The position numbers were made by a program, and so were the translations under genes. A stretch of DNA of 9,939 bases from Acidobacteriota bacterium (GTDB taxonomy: Bacteria; Acidobacteriota; Vicinamibacteria; Vicinamibacterales; JAFNAJ01), in the NCBI GenBank assembly GCA_017860085.1, contig JAFNAJ010000062.1, positions 1 through 9,939 on the forward strand. Reading direction: 5' to 3'. Shown here one piece after another: positions 1 through 7,886 of this stretch (position 1 is its first letter; the number at the start of each line of letters is the position of its first letter). A model generated the notes under the pieces. It saw only the letters and a list, made by a program, of their open reading frames with translations. It made no database searches and was not told the DNA's origin.

Positions 1-21
1 CACCGCGAGACGACGACTCAT
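1..21 (-). CDS. Possible start of a further downstream gene (N-terminal 7 codons only)
   Basis: An ATG at 21..19 begins an open frame reading MSRRLAV up to the window edge, 9 nt beyond the ligA stop codon. The spacing matches the tight packing of the other minus-strand genes, and a consensus -10 box lies just upstream at 43..38. No Shine-Dalgarno sequence is visible before the ATG. Seven codons cannot identify a product, and this could equally be non-coding sequence. The call rests only on position and the nearby promoter-like box. Confidence 0.3.
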
Positions 22-30
22 CGGGCGTGA

Positions 31-2076
31 TCAGGTGATTATAAGCCGCTTGAACGCATCCTCGTCGAGCGTGGGCACCTGGAGCGCACGAGCCTTCTCC
101 AGCTTGCTGCCCGGCTCCGCCCCGACGACGACGTAGGAGGTCTTGCGGCTCACCGATGACGAGACCTTGCCGCCAAGACGCTCGATGGCCGCCTGCGCCT
201 CTTCCCTGGTCATTGACGAGAGCGTCCCCGTCAGCACGAACGTGCGGCCAGCGAGGGGCTGTGGCCCGCCGGCCGCCGGCTGCGTCGCCTCCATCGCGAC
301 ACCGGCACCAGCCAGACGCTCGACGAGGCGGCGGTTGCGGGGCTCGTCGAAGAACCGACGCACCGACTGCGCCACCACCGGGCCCACGTCGGGCACGGCC
401 TGCAGGGCTTCGACGTCGGCTGCCATCAGGCTCGCCATGCTCTCGAACGCGCGGGCCAGCGCCTGGGCGCCGCGCTCGCCCACGTGCCTGATTCCGAGGC
501 CAAAGACGAGGCGCTCGAGCCCTGCCTGCCGGCTCCGCTCGATCTGTTCGACCAGCTTCGCAGCCACCTTGGCGCCGAGCCGTCGCGGCTTCTGCCCGTC
601 CTTCCCGCTCTCCAGTTCGAGTGCGGCGAGCGCGTCGGTCTCGAGACGGTAGAGGTCGGCGAAATCGCGCACCATCTCGCGCGCCACGATCTGCTCCACC
701 AAGGCATCGCCCAGCCCCTCGATGTCCATGGCCCGACGCCCGGCGAAGTGCAACAGGCTCCGCCGCACCCTCGCCGGACACGACGTGTTCTCGCACCGCC
801 AGACGACCTCCTCTTCGGGCTTGCGCAGCCGGCTTCCGCACGACGGGCACTTGGCCGGCATGACGAACGACGCGGGCTCTCCCGCACCCTGCGGCCGCAG
901 GGAGGTGATGGGCTTGACGACCTTCGGGATGACGTCGCCGCCCTTCTCGATCAGCACCATGTCGCCAGGGCGGATGTCCTTTCGCGCGATTTCCTGCTCG
1001 TTGTGCAGTGTCGCCAGCGAGATCGTGGACCCGGCGAGAAAGACCGGGTCGAGCACGGCCACCGGCGTCACGGCGCCGGTCCGCCCGACCTGCAGTTCGA
1101 TCCGCAGCAGCCTCGTTGTCGCCTGCTGGGCGGGGAACTTGAACGCGATCGCCCATCGTGGGAACTTCGACGTGGCGCCTAGCGCGGTCCGCTGGCCCAG
1201 GTCGTCCACCTTCACCACGACACCGTCTGTCTCGAAGTCCAGCGAGTTCCGTGCTTCAGCCCACTCCCGGCAGAAGTCGACCACGGCGTCCACCCCTTCA
1301 CAGGTGCGCCAGTGGCGTTCCACGGGCAGGCTCATGCGCCGCAGCCGGTCGAGCACACCGGCGTGCGACGTCGGGAGCGTGGGATCGGCGTCGAGCCCGA
1401 CCAGTTGGTAGACGAAGCAACTCAGACCACGCCTGGCCACGGCCGCCGGGTCGAGGTTGCGCATCGTCCCCGCCGCGGCGTTCCTGGGGTTTGCGAAGAG
1501 CGGCTCGTCGTTCTCCTCGCGCTCGCGGTTGAGACGCTCGAAGGACGCTCTCGGCAGGTACACCTCGCCACGGACCTCGATGCGCCCGGCTGGCGCCTCC
1601 TTGAGCCGCAGCGGAATTGCGCGGATGGTCCTGACGTTCGATGTCACGTCCTCGCCACGCGCGCCGTCCCCGCGCGTGACACCCCGCGTCAGCACGCCAT
1701 GCTCGTAGGTGAGGGCGATGCTCAGGCCATCGATCTTGAGCTCGGCGATGTATGTGATCGGCTCGGGCGTCCCGAGGCCCTTGCGGACGCGCTCGTCGAA
1801 CGCCCTGAGCTCGGTCTCGTCGTACACGTTGTCGAGGCTGAGCATCGCTTGCGCGTGCTCGACCGTCGAGAACCCTTCGACCGGACGCCCTCCGACGCGC
1901 TGAGTCGGCGAGTCAGACGTCACCAGGTCGGGGTGAGCGTGCTCGAGTGCCTCGAGTTGCTTGACGAGCGCGTCGAACTCGGCGTCGGAGATCTCGGGAT
2001 CGTCGAGGACGTAATAGCGCTCTTCGTGGTGCCGGATGCGGCGTCGCAGGTCGTCGATCCGCTCGGCTACGGTCAT
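31..2076 (-). CDS. ligA: NAD-dependent DNA ligase LigA
   Basis: LigA seals 3'-OH/5'-phosphate nicks in duplex DNA using NAD+ as AMP donor, joining Okazaki fragments and repair patches. The 681-residue product has the full family layout. The N-terminal Ia region (YYVLDDPEISDAEFD, residues 21-35) binds NMN. The adenylation domain carries the catalytic lysine in KIDG, K114-G117. The OB fold follows at about 320-400. The zinc finger has C410, C413, C428 and C433. Helix-hairpin-helix repeats span about 440-590, with GLGIRHVGE near 526 and VPDVGPVVA near 561. A C-terminal BRCT domain occupies about 605-681 (GRTFVLTGTLSSMTREEAQ). Length is normal and no key residue is missing. The ATG at 2076 gives the standard N-terminus, although no clear Shine-Dalgarno precedes it. 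The gene starts 25 nt after the polyprenyl synthase stop, so co-transcription is likely. Confidence 0.98.
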   Translation of the reverse strand: MTVAERIDDLRRRIRHHEERYYVLDDPEISDAEFDALVKQLEALEHAHPDLVTSDSPTQRVGGRPVEGFSTVEHAQAMLSLDNVYDETELRAFDERVRKGLGTPEPITYIAELKIDGLSIALTYEHGVLTRGVTRGDGARGEDVTSNVRTIRAIPLRLKEAPAGRIEVRGEVYLPRASFERLNREREENDEPLFANPRNAAAGTMRNLDPAAVARRGLSCFVYQLVGLDADPTLPTSHAGVLDRLRRMSLPVERHWRTCEGVDAVVDFCREWAEARNSLDFETDGVVVKVDDLGQRTALGATSKFPRWAIAFKFPAQQATTRLLRIELQVGRTGAVTPVAVLDPVFLAGSTISLATLHNEQEIARKDIRPGDMVLIEKGGDVIPKVVKPITSLRPQGAGEPASFVMPAKCPSCGSRLRKPEEEVVWRCENTSCPARVRRSLLHFAGRRAMDIEGLGDALVEQIVAREMVRDFADLYRLETDALAALELESGKDGQKPRRLGAKVAAKLVEQIERSRQAGLERLVFGLGIRHVGERGAQALARAFESMASLMAADVEALQAVPDVGPVVAQSVRRFFDEPRNRRLVERLAGAGVAMEATQPAAGGPQPLAGRTFVLTGTLSSMTREEAQAAIERLGGKVSSSVSRKTSYVVVGAEPGSKLEKARALQVPTLDEDAFKRLIIT
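38..43 (-). promoter_or_regulatory. Consensus -10 box TATAAT inside the 3' end of ligA
   Basis: The minus strand reads TATAAT at 43..38, a perfect sigma70 -10 hexamer in a very GC-rich region. It is built from the last codons of ligA, CTT ATA ATC, of which CTT and ATA are normally rare at this base composition. No convincing -35 is seen at 16-18 nt spacing (GACGAG at 17 nt). Transcription would begin around position 31, some 10 nt before the candidate ATG at 21. This suggests a promoter for the next gene but is unproven. Confidence 0.35.
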
Positions 2077-2101
2077 GGACGTGCCGCGACTCGAGGCGCG
2101 C

Positions 2102-3127
2102 TCAGCGGTCGCGACTCAGCACGTACTCGGGCAACGCGATCAGGGCGTCGCGCTCGGCCGAAGCTGGGAAGATCTCGAGCTGCCGCTGTGCCTGGCGGGC
2201 GTAGTCGATGGCCACGTCGTAGGCGGCGTCCGTGGTCCCATGTTCGGCCATGAGCGCCTTCATCGCACGCCAGTCGTCCGGGCTCACCGCCCGCTCGGCC
2301 ACGACCCTTCGCACCAGCTCCCCGGCGCCGTCGCCGGCCCGTTTGAGCAGGTAGATGATGGGCAGGGTCACCTTGCCCTCGCGCAGGTCACCCCCGACGG
2401 GCTTCCCCACGGTGGCGGCGTCGGCGGTGTAGTCGAGCAGGTCGTCGATGAGCTGGAACGCCACGCCCAGGTTGAACCCGTAGTCCCACAAGGCCTGCTG
2501 CTCGGCCTCGGTCGTCCGGCCCAGCATGCCCCCGATCCGGGCGCAACCGGCGAAGAGATACGCCGTCTTGCGACGGATGATCTCGAAGTGCTCCTCTTCG
2601 GTGATGTCGACGTCGCCGGTCTTCGTCAGCTGGAACAGCTCGCCCTCGATCATGCGGAGCGTCACGTCGCACAGCAGGCGGATGAGGTCGAGCGAGTCCT
2701 GCGTCAGCGCCAGGGCCATCGACTTGATGTAGAGGTAGTCGCCGAGCAGCACCGTGATGTCGTTGCCCCAGCGGGTGTGCACCGACAGCTGGCCCCGACG
2801 AAACTCCGCCTCGTCGATGATGTCGTCGTGCACGAGCGTCGCCGTGTGGATGAACTCGACGACCGAGGCGAACAGAACGGCCCGGTCGCCCGAGTAGCCG
2901 CCAAGCCGCGACGCCAACAGGAGGAGCGCTGGTCGGATGCGCTTGCCGCCGCTGGTCTGGATGTACTTCCCGATCTGCGGGATCAGCTGCACGCGGGATT
3001 CCACGTGACGAAGGAATTCCCGCTCGACCTGCCGCAGGTCGTCCTGGACGAGGTCGAAAATCCGGCCGATGTCCGCGTCCGGCGAGGCCTTCTGGACGAT
3101 GTCGCTCACGCGCGTCGATCTGACCAT
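2102..3127 (-). CDS. Long-chain polyprenyl diphosphate synthase (IspB/HepT-type trans-prenyltransferase)
   Basis: This enzyme condenses isopentenyl diphosphate units onto an allylic starter to make an all-trans polyprenyl diphosphate, normally the side-chain precursor of menaquinone or ubiquinone. The 341-residue protein shows GGKRIRP (60-66) for IPP binding, the first aspartate-rich motif DDIID at 101-105 followed by RRG, and the second, DDLLD, at 228-232. GKPVGGDLREGK at 241-252 is also typical of the family. Alanine sits five residues before the first DDxxD (A-T-L-V-H-DD), the small-residue pattern of enzymes making long chains rather than farnesyl or geranylgeranyl products. Exact chain length cannot be read from sequence, so ispB, hepT or ddsA names would be guesses. 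It starts 51 nt after the TatD-family gene, the largest gap in the operon. The ATG at 3127 has no obvious Shine-Dalgarno. Confidence 0.93.
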   Translation of the reverse strand: MVRSTRVSDIVQKASPDADIGRIFDLVQDDLRQVEREFLRHVESRVQLIPQIGKYIQTSGGKRIRPALLLLASRLGGYSGDRAVLFASVVEFIHTATLVHDDIIDEAEFRRGQLSVHTRWGNDITVLLGDYLYIKSMALALTQDSLDLIRLLCDVTLRMIEGELFQLTKTGDVDITEEEHFEIIRRKTAYLFAGCARIGGMLGRTTEAEQQALWDYGFNLGVAFQLIDDLLDYTADAATVGKPVGGDLREGKVTLPIIYLLKRAGDGAGELVRRVVAERAVSPDDWRAMKALMAEHGTTDAAYDVAIDYARQAQRQLEIFPASAERDALIALPEYVLSRDR

Positions 3128-3178
3128 AGGAAACCGACAGGTGTCAACGCGGCAACCCCTTGGCTGACAAGCAATTCG

Positions 3179-3967
3179 CTAGCGATCGCGCTCGCCGAAG
3201 AGCTCCGCGAAGTTGCGCGATGTCTGCGCCACGACCGTCTCGCACGACACGCCGTGCAGCTCGGCGAGCGCCTCGGCCACCCGCGCCACCCACGCCGGCT
3301 CGTTGCGCTTTCCCCGGTGAGGCGTCGGCGCCAGATACGGGCTGTCGGTCTCGATCAGCACCCGCTCCAGCGGCACCTGCCGAATCGTGTCCCGGACGTC
3401 GTGGGCTCGGGTAAACGTCAGGATGCCGCCAACGCCCACGAAGAACCCCGCCCGTAGGACGCGCTCGACCGTCTGGCGGTCACCGGTGAAGCAGTGAAAC
3501 ACGCCCCGCAGGCGACGCCGACCGGCCTGCTCCAACACGTCGAGGACGTCACCCTCCGACAGCCGGGCGTGGATGACCACCGGGAGGCCACGCTCCGCCG
3601 CCAGCCGTACCTGGGTTCGCAGAACGACCGCCTGCAGCTCGCGGGGCGAGAAGTCGTAGTGGAAGTCGAGGCCGATCTCGCCGACGGCACAAGCCCCTTC
3701 CACCGCGTCGAGCGCTCGCTCGACGGTCTGTGCCACCTGCTCGAGCCGGGCCGCATGGGCGTGGGCCTGGTGGGGATGGACGCCGACCGCGAATCGTAGC
3801 GACGGCCAGGCGTGACGCAACGCCGACGCTCGCTCCAATTCGGTCGGATGGCCCGCATCGAGAATGCACAGGGCCTGGTGCACGCCAGCTGCGCGCGCAC
3901 GGTCGATCACCGCGTCTGCGTCGCCGGCGAACGCGTCGTCGGCGAGATGGCAATGCGAGTCGATCAC
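3179..3967 (-). CDS. tatD: TatD-family metal-dependent deoxyribonuclease (YcfH/YabD type)
   Basis: TatD-family proteins are TIM-barrel amidohydrolase-superfamily enzymes with two-metal DNase activity, linked to DNA repair and quality control. From a GTG start the product is 262 residues, the usual size, and begins directly with the metal motif SHCHL (H5, H7). The other expected ligands are present: E97 in GEIGLDF, H133 in VIHAR, H158 in FHCFTG, and D208 in ETDSPYL. The start chosen is GTG at 3967, one base after the metG stop (TGA-c-GTG). An in-frame ATG at 4030 would add 21 residues (MAHRRCSPSTRPPRQ...) without family similarity and overlap metG by 62 nt, so I reject it. Translation is probably coupled to metG. 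A metG-tatD pair is a common bacterial arrangement. Which TatD paralogue this is cannot be settled from sequence alone. Confidence 0.93.
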   Translation of the reverse strand: MIDSHCHLADDAFAGDADAVIDRARAAGVHQALCILDAGHPTELERASALRHAWPSLRFAVGVHPHQAHAHAARLEQVAQTVERALDAVEGACAVGEIGLDFHYDFSPRELQAVVLRTQVRLAAERGLPVVIHARLSEGDVLDVLEQAGRRRLRGVFHCFTGDRQTVERVLRAGFFVGVGGILTFTRAHDVRDTIRQVPLERVLIETDSPYLAPTPHRGKRNEPAWVARVAEALAELHGVSCETVVAQTSRNFAELFGERDR

Positions 3968-3968
3968 G

Positions 3969-5972
3969 TCAGCGCACGCGGGTCCCTGGCGCGGGGGGCG
4001 TGTCGAAGGTGAGCAGCGCCGGTGCGCCACCCTCGGGGCTCGCCGCGAGTACCATCCCGTTCGACTCGATCCCCATGAGCACCGCCGGCCTCAGGTTGGC
4101 GACGATGACCACCGTGCGTCCGATGAGCGCGTCGGGCTCGTAGGCCTCGGCGATGCCCGCAACCAGCGTGCGGTGCTCCGTGCCGAGGTCGATGCGCATC
4201 TTCACCAGCTTCTTCGACTTTGGCACGCGCTCGGCCTCGATCACCTTGGCCACTCGCAAGTCGATCTTCATGAAGTCGTCGATCGAGATGCGCTCGGTGG
4301 CCTGGGTGGGCGCCGCGACGACCGGCGCTGGCGCAGGCGCCGGAACGCTCGGCCTCTCCGGGGCGGGCGCAGGAGGCGGAGGCGCGGGAGGATTCAAGGG
4401 TTCGGTCACGACATGCTCCGTTCTGGACGCCGCGCGGGTCGCCGGAATCAGCCCCACGCGGTCGCCCTCGAGTCGAGGCCAGAGGGGGTCGGCCCGCACC
4501 AGCGAGCGGGCGGCACCGGTTCTCCACGCGCCGTCCCGGTCGAGCCGCAGGTCGTCAACCTGGGTCGCCTCGCCCACCCGCCGCAGGATCTCAGCGCACG
4601 AGATCGGCATGATCGGCAGAAGCAGCAGCGCGGCGACGCGAACGGCTTCCGCCGCGTCGTAGAGCACCTGCGCGAGCTCCGCACCCGTGTCCGACCGTCG
4701 CGCCAGCACCCAGGGCTCCGATTCGGCGATGAACTCGTTCGTCGCGTTGATCAGTCTGAAAGCGGCCGAGGCCCCTTCGTGCAGCGCGAGCTGGTCCATC
4801 GCGCGCCGATAGCTGGCCAACGCGTCTGCGGCCACCCCGGCGAGGCGCCAGGGCGCCCCCTTGGGCTGCACGCGCCCGCCACCGTACCGCTCGACCATGG
4901 TCGTCACCCGGCTGACCAGGTTGCCGAGGTTGTTCGCAAGGTCGGCGTTGTAGCGCTCTTCGAAGCGTTCCCACGAGAAGTCGCCGTCGCTGCCGTACGG
5001 GATCTCCTTGACCAGGAAGAGCCGCAGCGGGTCGGGCCCCAGGCGATCGGCCGCGTCGAGCGGGTCGACCACGGTCCCGAGCGTCTTGCTCATCTTCTGG
5101 CCCTTGAAGGTGACGAACCCGTGCCCGAACACCTGCGTCGGCAGGTCGAGGCCCGCACTCATCAGCATCGCCGGCCACACCACGCAGTGGAAGCGCGTGA
5201 TGTCCTTGCCGATCACGTGCAGGCCGGCTGGCCACCACCGGGCAAACAGCTGGGGATCACTGCCGTAGCCGACGGCCGACACGTAGTTGATGAGGGCGTC
5301 GAACCAGACGTAGACAGCGCTCGCCTCGTCGAACGGCAGCGGGATACCCCACGCCTGGCCCGCCCGGCTGATCGAGATGTCATCGAGCCCGGCCTCGAGC
5401 AGGCGCACGATCTCGTTGCGACGCACCTCGGGCATCAGGAACTCGGGGTGCTGCTCGAAGTGCGCCAGCAGGCGGTCGCGATAGCGGGAGAGCCTGAAGA
5501 AGTGGTTCTTCTCGCGTATCCAGTCGGGCCGCCGCTGGTGGATGGGGCACAGTCCGTCGACGAGGTCCTTCTCCTGCTTGAAGGCCTCGCACGACACGCA
5601 GTACCAACCCTCGTAGTCGCCCTCGTAGACGTCACCGGCCTCCAGGCACCGCTGGGCCAGGTGCTGGACGGCTATCCGGTGGCGGGGCTCGGTGGTGCGG
5701 ATGAAATCGTCGAACGACACGGTGAGCCGTGCCCACACGTCGCGGAACTCACCCTCCATCCGATCGCAGTAGGCCAGCGGGTCTTCGCCGAGCTCGCGGG
5801 CCTTGCGGAACACGTTCTGCGAGTGCTCGTCGTTGCCCATCACGAAGTGGGTCTCGACGCCGGCCAACCGCTTGTACCGCGCAATGACGTCGGCCGTGAT
5901 CTTTTCGTACGCCGTGCCCAGGTGCGGGCGGCTGTTCACGTAGTCGATCGCAGTCGTCAGGTAGAAACGCAT
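3969..5972 (-). CDS. metG: Methionyl-tRNA synthetase with C-terminal tRNA-binding domain
   Basis: MetRS charges tRNA-Met with methionine for initiation and elongation. The 667-residue class I enzyme has the HIGH-equivalent HLGT at 17-20 and the KMSKS-equivalent KMSKT at 293-297. It has one zinc knuckle, C125-x2-C128 with C142-x2-H145, so it is the single-knuckle type. The alpha-helical anticodon-binding domain follows, with W420 in ESEPW. A proline/alanine-rich linker at about 525-557 leads to a Trbp111/EMAPII-like OB domain at about 563-667 (IDDFMKIDLRVAKV, NLRPAVLMGIESNGMVLAA), which aids tRNA binding and dimerisation. The ATG at 5972 abuts the larC stop (TGA-ATG) and has a good Shine-Dalgarno GAGGA at 5984..5980. 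All catalytic features look intact. Confidence 0.97.
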   Translation of the reverse strand: MRFYLTTAIDYVNSRPHLGTAYEKITADVIARYKRLAGVETHFVMGNDEHSQNVFRKARELGEDPLAYCDRMEGEFRDVWARLTVSFDDFIRTTEPRHRIAVQHLAQRCLEAGDVYEGDYEGWYCVSCEAFKQEKDLVDGLCPIHQRRPDWIREKNHFFRLSRYRDRLLAHFEQHPEFLMPEVRRNEIVRLLEAGLDDISISRAGQAWGIPLPFDEASAVYVWFDALINYVSAVGYGSDPQLFARWWPAGLHVIGKDITRFHCVVWPAMLMSAGLDLPTQVFGHGFVTFKGQKMSKTLGTVVDPLDAADRLGPDPLRLFLVKEIPYGSDGDFSWERFEERYNADLANNLGNLVSRVTTMVERYGGGRVQPKGAPWRLAGVAADALASYRRAMDQLALHEGASAAFRLINATNEFIAESEPWVLARRSDTGAELAQVLYDAAEAVRVAALLLLPIMPISCAEILRRVGEATQVDDLRLDRDGAWRTGAARSLVRADPLWPRLEGDRVGLIPATRAASRTEHVVTEPLNPPAPPPPAPAPERPSVPAPAPAPVVAAPTQATERISIDDFMKIDLRVAKVIEAERVPKSKKLVKMRIDLGTEHRTLVAGIAEAYEPDALIGRTVVIVANLRPAVLMGIESNGMVLAASPEGGAPALLTFDTPPAPGTRVR
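4302..4400 (-). other. Proline/alanine-rich low-complexity linker of MetRS
   Basis: Codons 525-557 of metG encode a low-complexity segment (PLNPPAPPPPAPAPE, then VPAPAPAPV) joining the aminoacylation core to the C-terminal tRNA-binding domain. Such Pro/Ala runs form extended, flexible tethers. The DNA is a purine/pyrimidine-biased GC-only stretch (plus strand rich in ggcgcagg and ggcggaggcg) that could vary in length by slippage. Confidence 0.8.
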
Positions 5973-7181
5973 TCATCGATCCTCGCGCGCGCGGCCCGCC
6001 TCGAGGTAGGCTCGCGTCGCGTCGGCCTGCACCTCGCGCACGGCGACGCCATGCGCCCGGGCCACCTCGGCGCAATCGTCGAACTCGGGCATCGCGTTCA
6101 CGACCCGTCCGTGGCGACGCGCCAGCTTCATGCGCACCGGGCCGAAGCGGGTGTCCACGGTCACCCGTTCGCGCTCCAGGCACTCGCGGCGCACAACATG
6201 GTAACGCACGCCAATGGTCGTGGTCTCCCGGAACAGCGTGGCGACCAGGTCGTCCTGCCGTGAGGGCGGACCGATCACGCTGATCAGCACCCCGGGCCGG
6301 TTCTTCTTCATCTGCACCGGCGTGAAGTACACGTCGAGCGCCCCGGCCTCGAGCAGCTGGTCCATGACGACCCCGTACACCTGGGGATTCATGTCGTCGA
6401 TCTCGCACTCGATCACAGTCACCTGGTGTTCCTGCCGATCCTCGGCATCCTCGCCCACGAACACCCGCAGCACGTTGGGCACGTCGCCAGGGTCGCGACT
6501 CCCGGCGCCGTAGCCGATCCGCTCGATTCGCATTGGGGGTATCGGCCCGAAGGCACTTGCGTGGCCGGTGAGCAGGAGGGCCCCGGTCGGGGTCAGCAGC
6601 TCCCCGTCGGGACCGGACGAGTATACCGGTGCACCGGCCACCAACCGCGCGGTGGCCGGCGCTGGCACCGGGAAGGTCCCGTGCGCACAGGTCACGAGCC
6701 CGCGCCCGAGGTTCATCGACGAGACCACCACGCGGTGCGCCCGAAACCAGTCGATCGCGAACGTGGCCCCGACGATGTCGAGGATGGAATCGAGGGCGCC
6801 AACCTCGTGGAAGTGGACGCGGTCGGGCGTTGTGTCGTGAACGGCTGCCTCGGCCTCGGCAAGGCGCGTGAACAGGGCAATCGAGGTGTCGCGCACCCGG
6901 CTCGCCAGTGGCGCCGCTTCGATGAGACGTCGGATGTCGTCCAGCCCGCGATGGTGATGTTCCTCCCCGACGTCACGCCCCGCACCATCCACGAACCGCA
7001 CCTGGGTCGCCGATACCCCCCGTCTGGTCACCCGGTCAGCCACCACCGTCACGGCACCGACGCCAAGTGTCGCCAGCGTGCTCCGCAGCGCGTCGACCGG
7101 CAGGCCGGCGTCGACGAGCGCCCCGAGGATCATGTCGCCCGATGCGCCGGAGAAGCAATCGAAGTAGAGGATCCTGGCCAC
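5973..7181 (-). CDS. larC: LarC, nickel-pincer cofactor nickel insertase (CTP-dependent cyclometallase)
   Basis: LarC inserts nickel into pyridinium-3,5-bisthiocarboxylate mononucleotide, the last step in making the nickel-pincer nucleotide cofactor of lactate racemase LarA and related enzymes. The 402-residue product opens with the family signature ILYFDCFSGASGDM (4-17). It has the histidine cluster EEHHHRGL at 73-80, the motif VHFHEVGALDSILDIVG at 122-138, PVPAPAT near 171-177, and the C-terminal LarC2 half with ECEIDDMNPQVYG (258-270) and MKKNRPGVL (291-299). It is one uninterrupted frame, unlike Lactobacillus plantarum, where the two halves are joined by programmed frameshifting. The start is GTG at 7181, 11 nt after the radC stop, with only a distant AGGA upstream. 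No larA, larB or larE lies in the window, so the cofactor's user here is unknown. Confidence 0.94.
   Translation of the reverse strand: MARILYFDCFSGASGDMILGALVDAGLPVDALRSTLATLGVGAVTVVADRVTRRGVSATQVRFVDGAGRDVGEEHHHRGLDDIRRLIEAAPLASRVRDTSIALFTRLAEAEAAVHDTTPDRVHFHEVGALDSILDIVGATFAIDWFRAHRVVVSSMNLGRGLVTCAHGTFPVPAPATARLVAGAPVYSSGPDGELLTPTGALLLTGHASAFGPIPPMRIERIGYGAGSRDPGDVPNVLRVFVGEDAEDRQEHQVTVIECEIDDMNPQVYGVVMDQLLEAGALDVYFTPVQMKKNRPGVLISVIGPPSRQDDLVATLFRETTTIGVRYHVVRRECLERERVTVDTRFGPVRMKLARRHGRVVNAMPEFDDCAEVARAHGVAVREVQADATRAYLEAGRAREDR
5980..5984 (-). promoter_or_regulatory. Ribosome binding site of metG inside the larC 3' end
   Basis: The minus strand reads GAGGA at 5984..5980, 7 nt before the metG ATG at 5972. 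It lies within the last codons of larC and supports re-initiation at the directly abutting TGA-ATG junction. Confidence 0.7.
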
Positions 7182-7192
7182 GACCAGTGAGT

Positions 7193-7870
7193 CTATCCTG
7201 CCTCGAGCCTGCCTGCCTCGCGGAAGCTGAAGTAGCGCGCGTCGGCCAGGATGAGATGGTCCATCACTTCGACTCCCATCAACTCCCCCGCTGCCACGAA
7301 TCGACGCGTCAGGATCTCATCGTCGTGGCTGGGCGTGGGGTCGCCAGAGGGGTGGTTGTGGAACAGGACCAGGGTCGACGCCCCGCCGATGGCGGCCTCG
7401 CGGAACACGTCGCGCGGATGCACCACGCTGCAGTCCAACGTGCCCACCGAGAGCACCGTGGCCTTGATCAGGCGATGTCGGGCATCGAGCAGCACGACGC
7501 CGAACTGCTCCACGCCTCGCGCGCTGTAGCGTGGCAGGAGGAACGAGGCCACCTCGCGCGGCGACGCAAACCGCTGGCGACGGTCGGCCTGCGCGATCAG
7601 CGTCCGCCGGCCGAGCTCGACCGCGGCGAGCACCTGGCTCGCCTTGGCGGCCCCGACTCCCGGCACCTGCCGCAGACGGTCTGCGGAGACCCGGGTCAGC
7701 CCGACCACGCCATCCACCTCCGCCAGAATGCGATTGGCCAGGTCGAGCGCCGTGGCACTCGGCCCCCCCAGCCCCAGGACCAGGGCGACCAGCTCGTTGT
7801 CGCCAAGGCCGGCCGCCCCGACGCGCTCGAGCTTCTCGCGCGGACGGTCGGTGGGTGTCAGCGTGTTCAC
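7193..7870 (-). CDS. radC: RadC-family JAMM/MPN-domain protein
   Basis: The 225-residue protein has the standard RadC layout. A short N-terminal region (RPREKLERVGAAGLGDNELVALVL) is followed by a helix-hairpin-helix element at about 66-89 (LRQVPGVGAAKASQVLAAVELGRR). The MPN/JAMM metalloprotease-like domain spans about 105-222, with H171-x-H173-PSGDPTPSHD-D184 as zinc ligands and E121 as the likely catalytic glutamate. The original link of radC to recombinational repair was withdrawn in E. coli, and its biochemical role remains unsettled. The start is GTG at 7870, backed by GGAG at 7881..7878. Upstream in-frame ATG codons, such as that at 8119, would extend through the divergent lipoprotein gene and add residues without family similarity. 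It is the first gene of the minus-strand operon and diverges from the lipoprotein gene across 52 nt. Confidence 0.94.
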   Translation of the reverse strand: MNTLTPTDRPREKLERVGAAGLGDNELVALVLGLGGPSATALDLANRILAEVDGVVGLTRVSADRLRQVPGVGAAKASQVLAAVELGRRTLIAQADRRQRFASPREVASFLLPRYSARGVEQFGVVLLDARHRLIKATVLSVGTLDCSVVHPRDVFREAAIGGASTLVLFHNHPSGDPTPSHDDEILTRRFVAAGELMGVEVMDHLILADARYFSFREAGRLEAG

Positions 7871-7877
7871 GAACGCG

Positions 7878-7881
7878 CTCC
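7878..7881 (-). promoter_or_regulatory. Ribosome binding site deciding the radC start
   Basis: The minus strand reads GGAG at 7881..7878, 7 nt before GTG at 7870. This spacing is ideal and supports the GTG start over the much longer in-frame alternatives. Confidence 0.65.
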
Positions 7882-7886
7882 GTGCG

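Noticed and set aside
3109..3147. Perfect TTGACA (3147..3142) upstream of the polyprenyl synthase as an internal promoter
   Set aside because: No acceptable -10 box is found at 16-18 nt; the best (TCAGAT) would start transcription downstream of the ATG at 3127.
3182..3189. GCGATCGC palindrome at the end of the TatD-family gene
   Set aside because: A single 8-bp GC-rich palindrome within coding sequence is expected by chance and has no repeated partner that I noticed here.
2036..3457. Plus-strand open frame of 473 codons opposite the polyprenyl synthase
   Set aside because: It is antisense to a gene with all catalytic motifs, spans a gene boundary, and has no recognisable domain.
3864..6263. 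Very long plus-strand open frame (799 codons) opposite metG and neighbours
   Set aside because: It lies antisense to well-conserved minus-strand genes and its translation is rich in Arg, His, Gly and Val without family motifs. Such open antisense frames are common in high-GC DNA.
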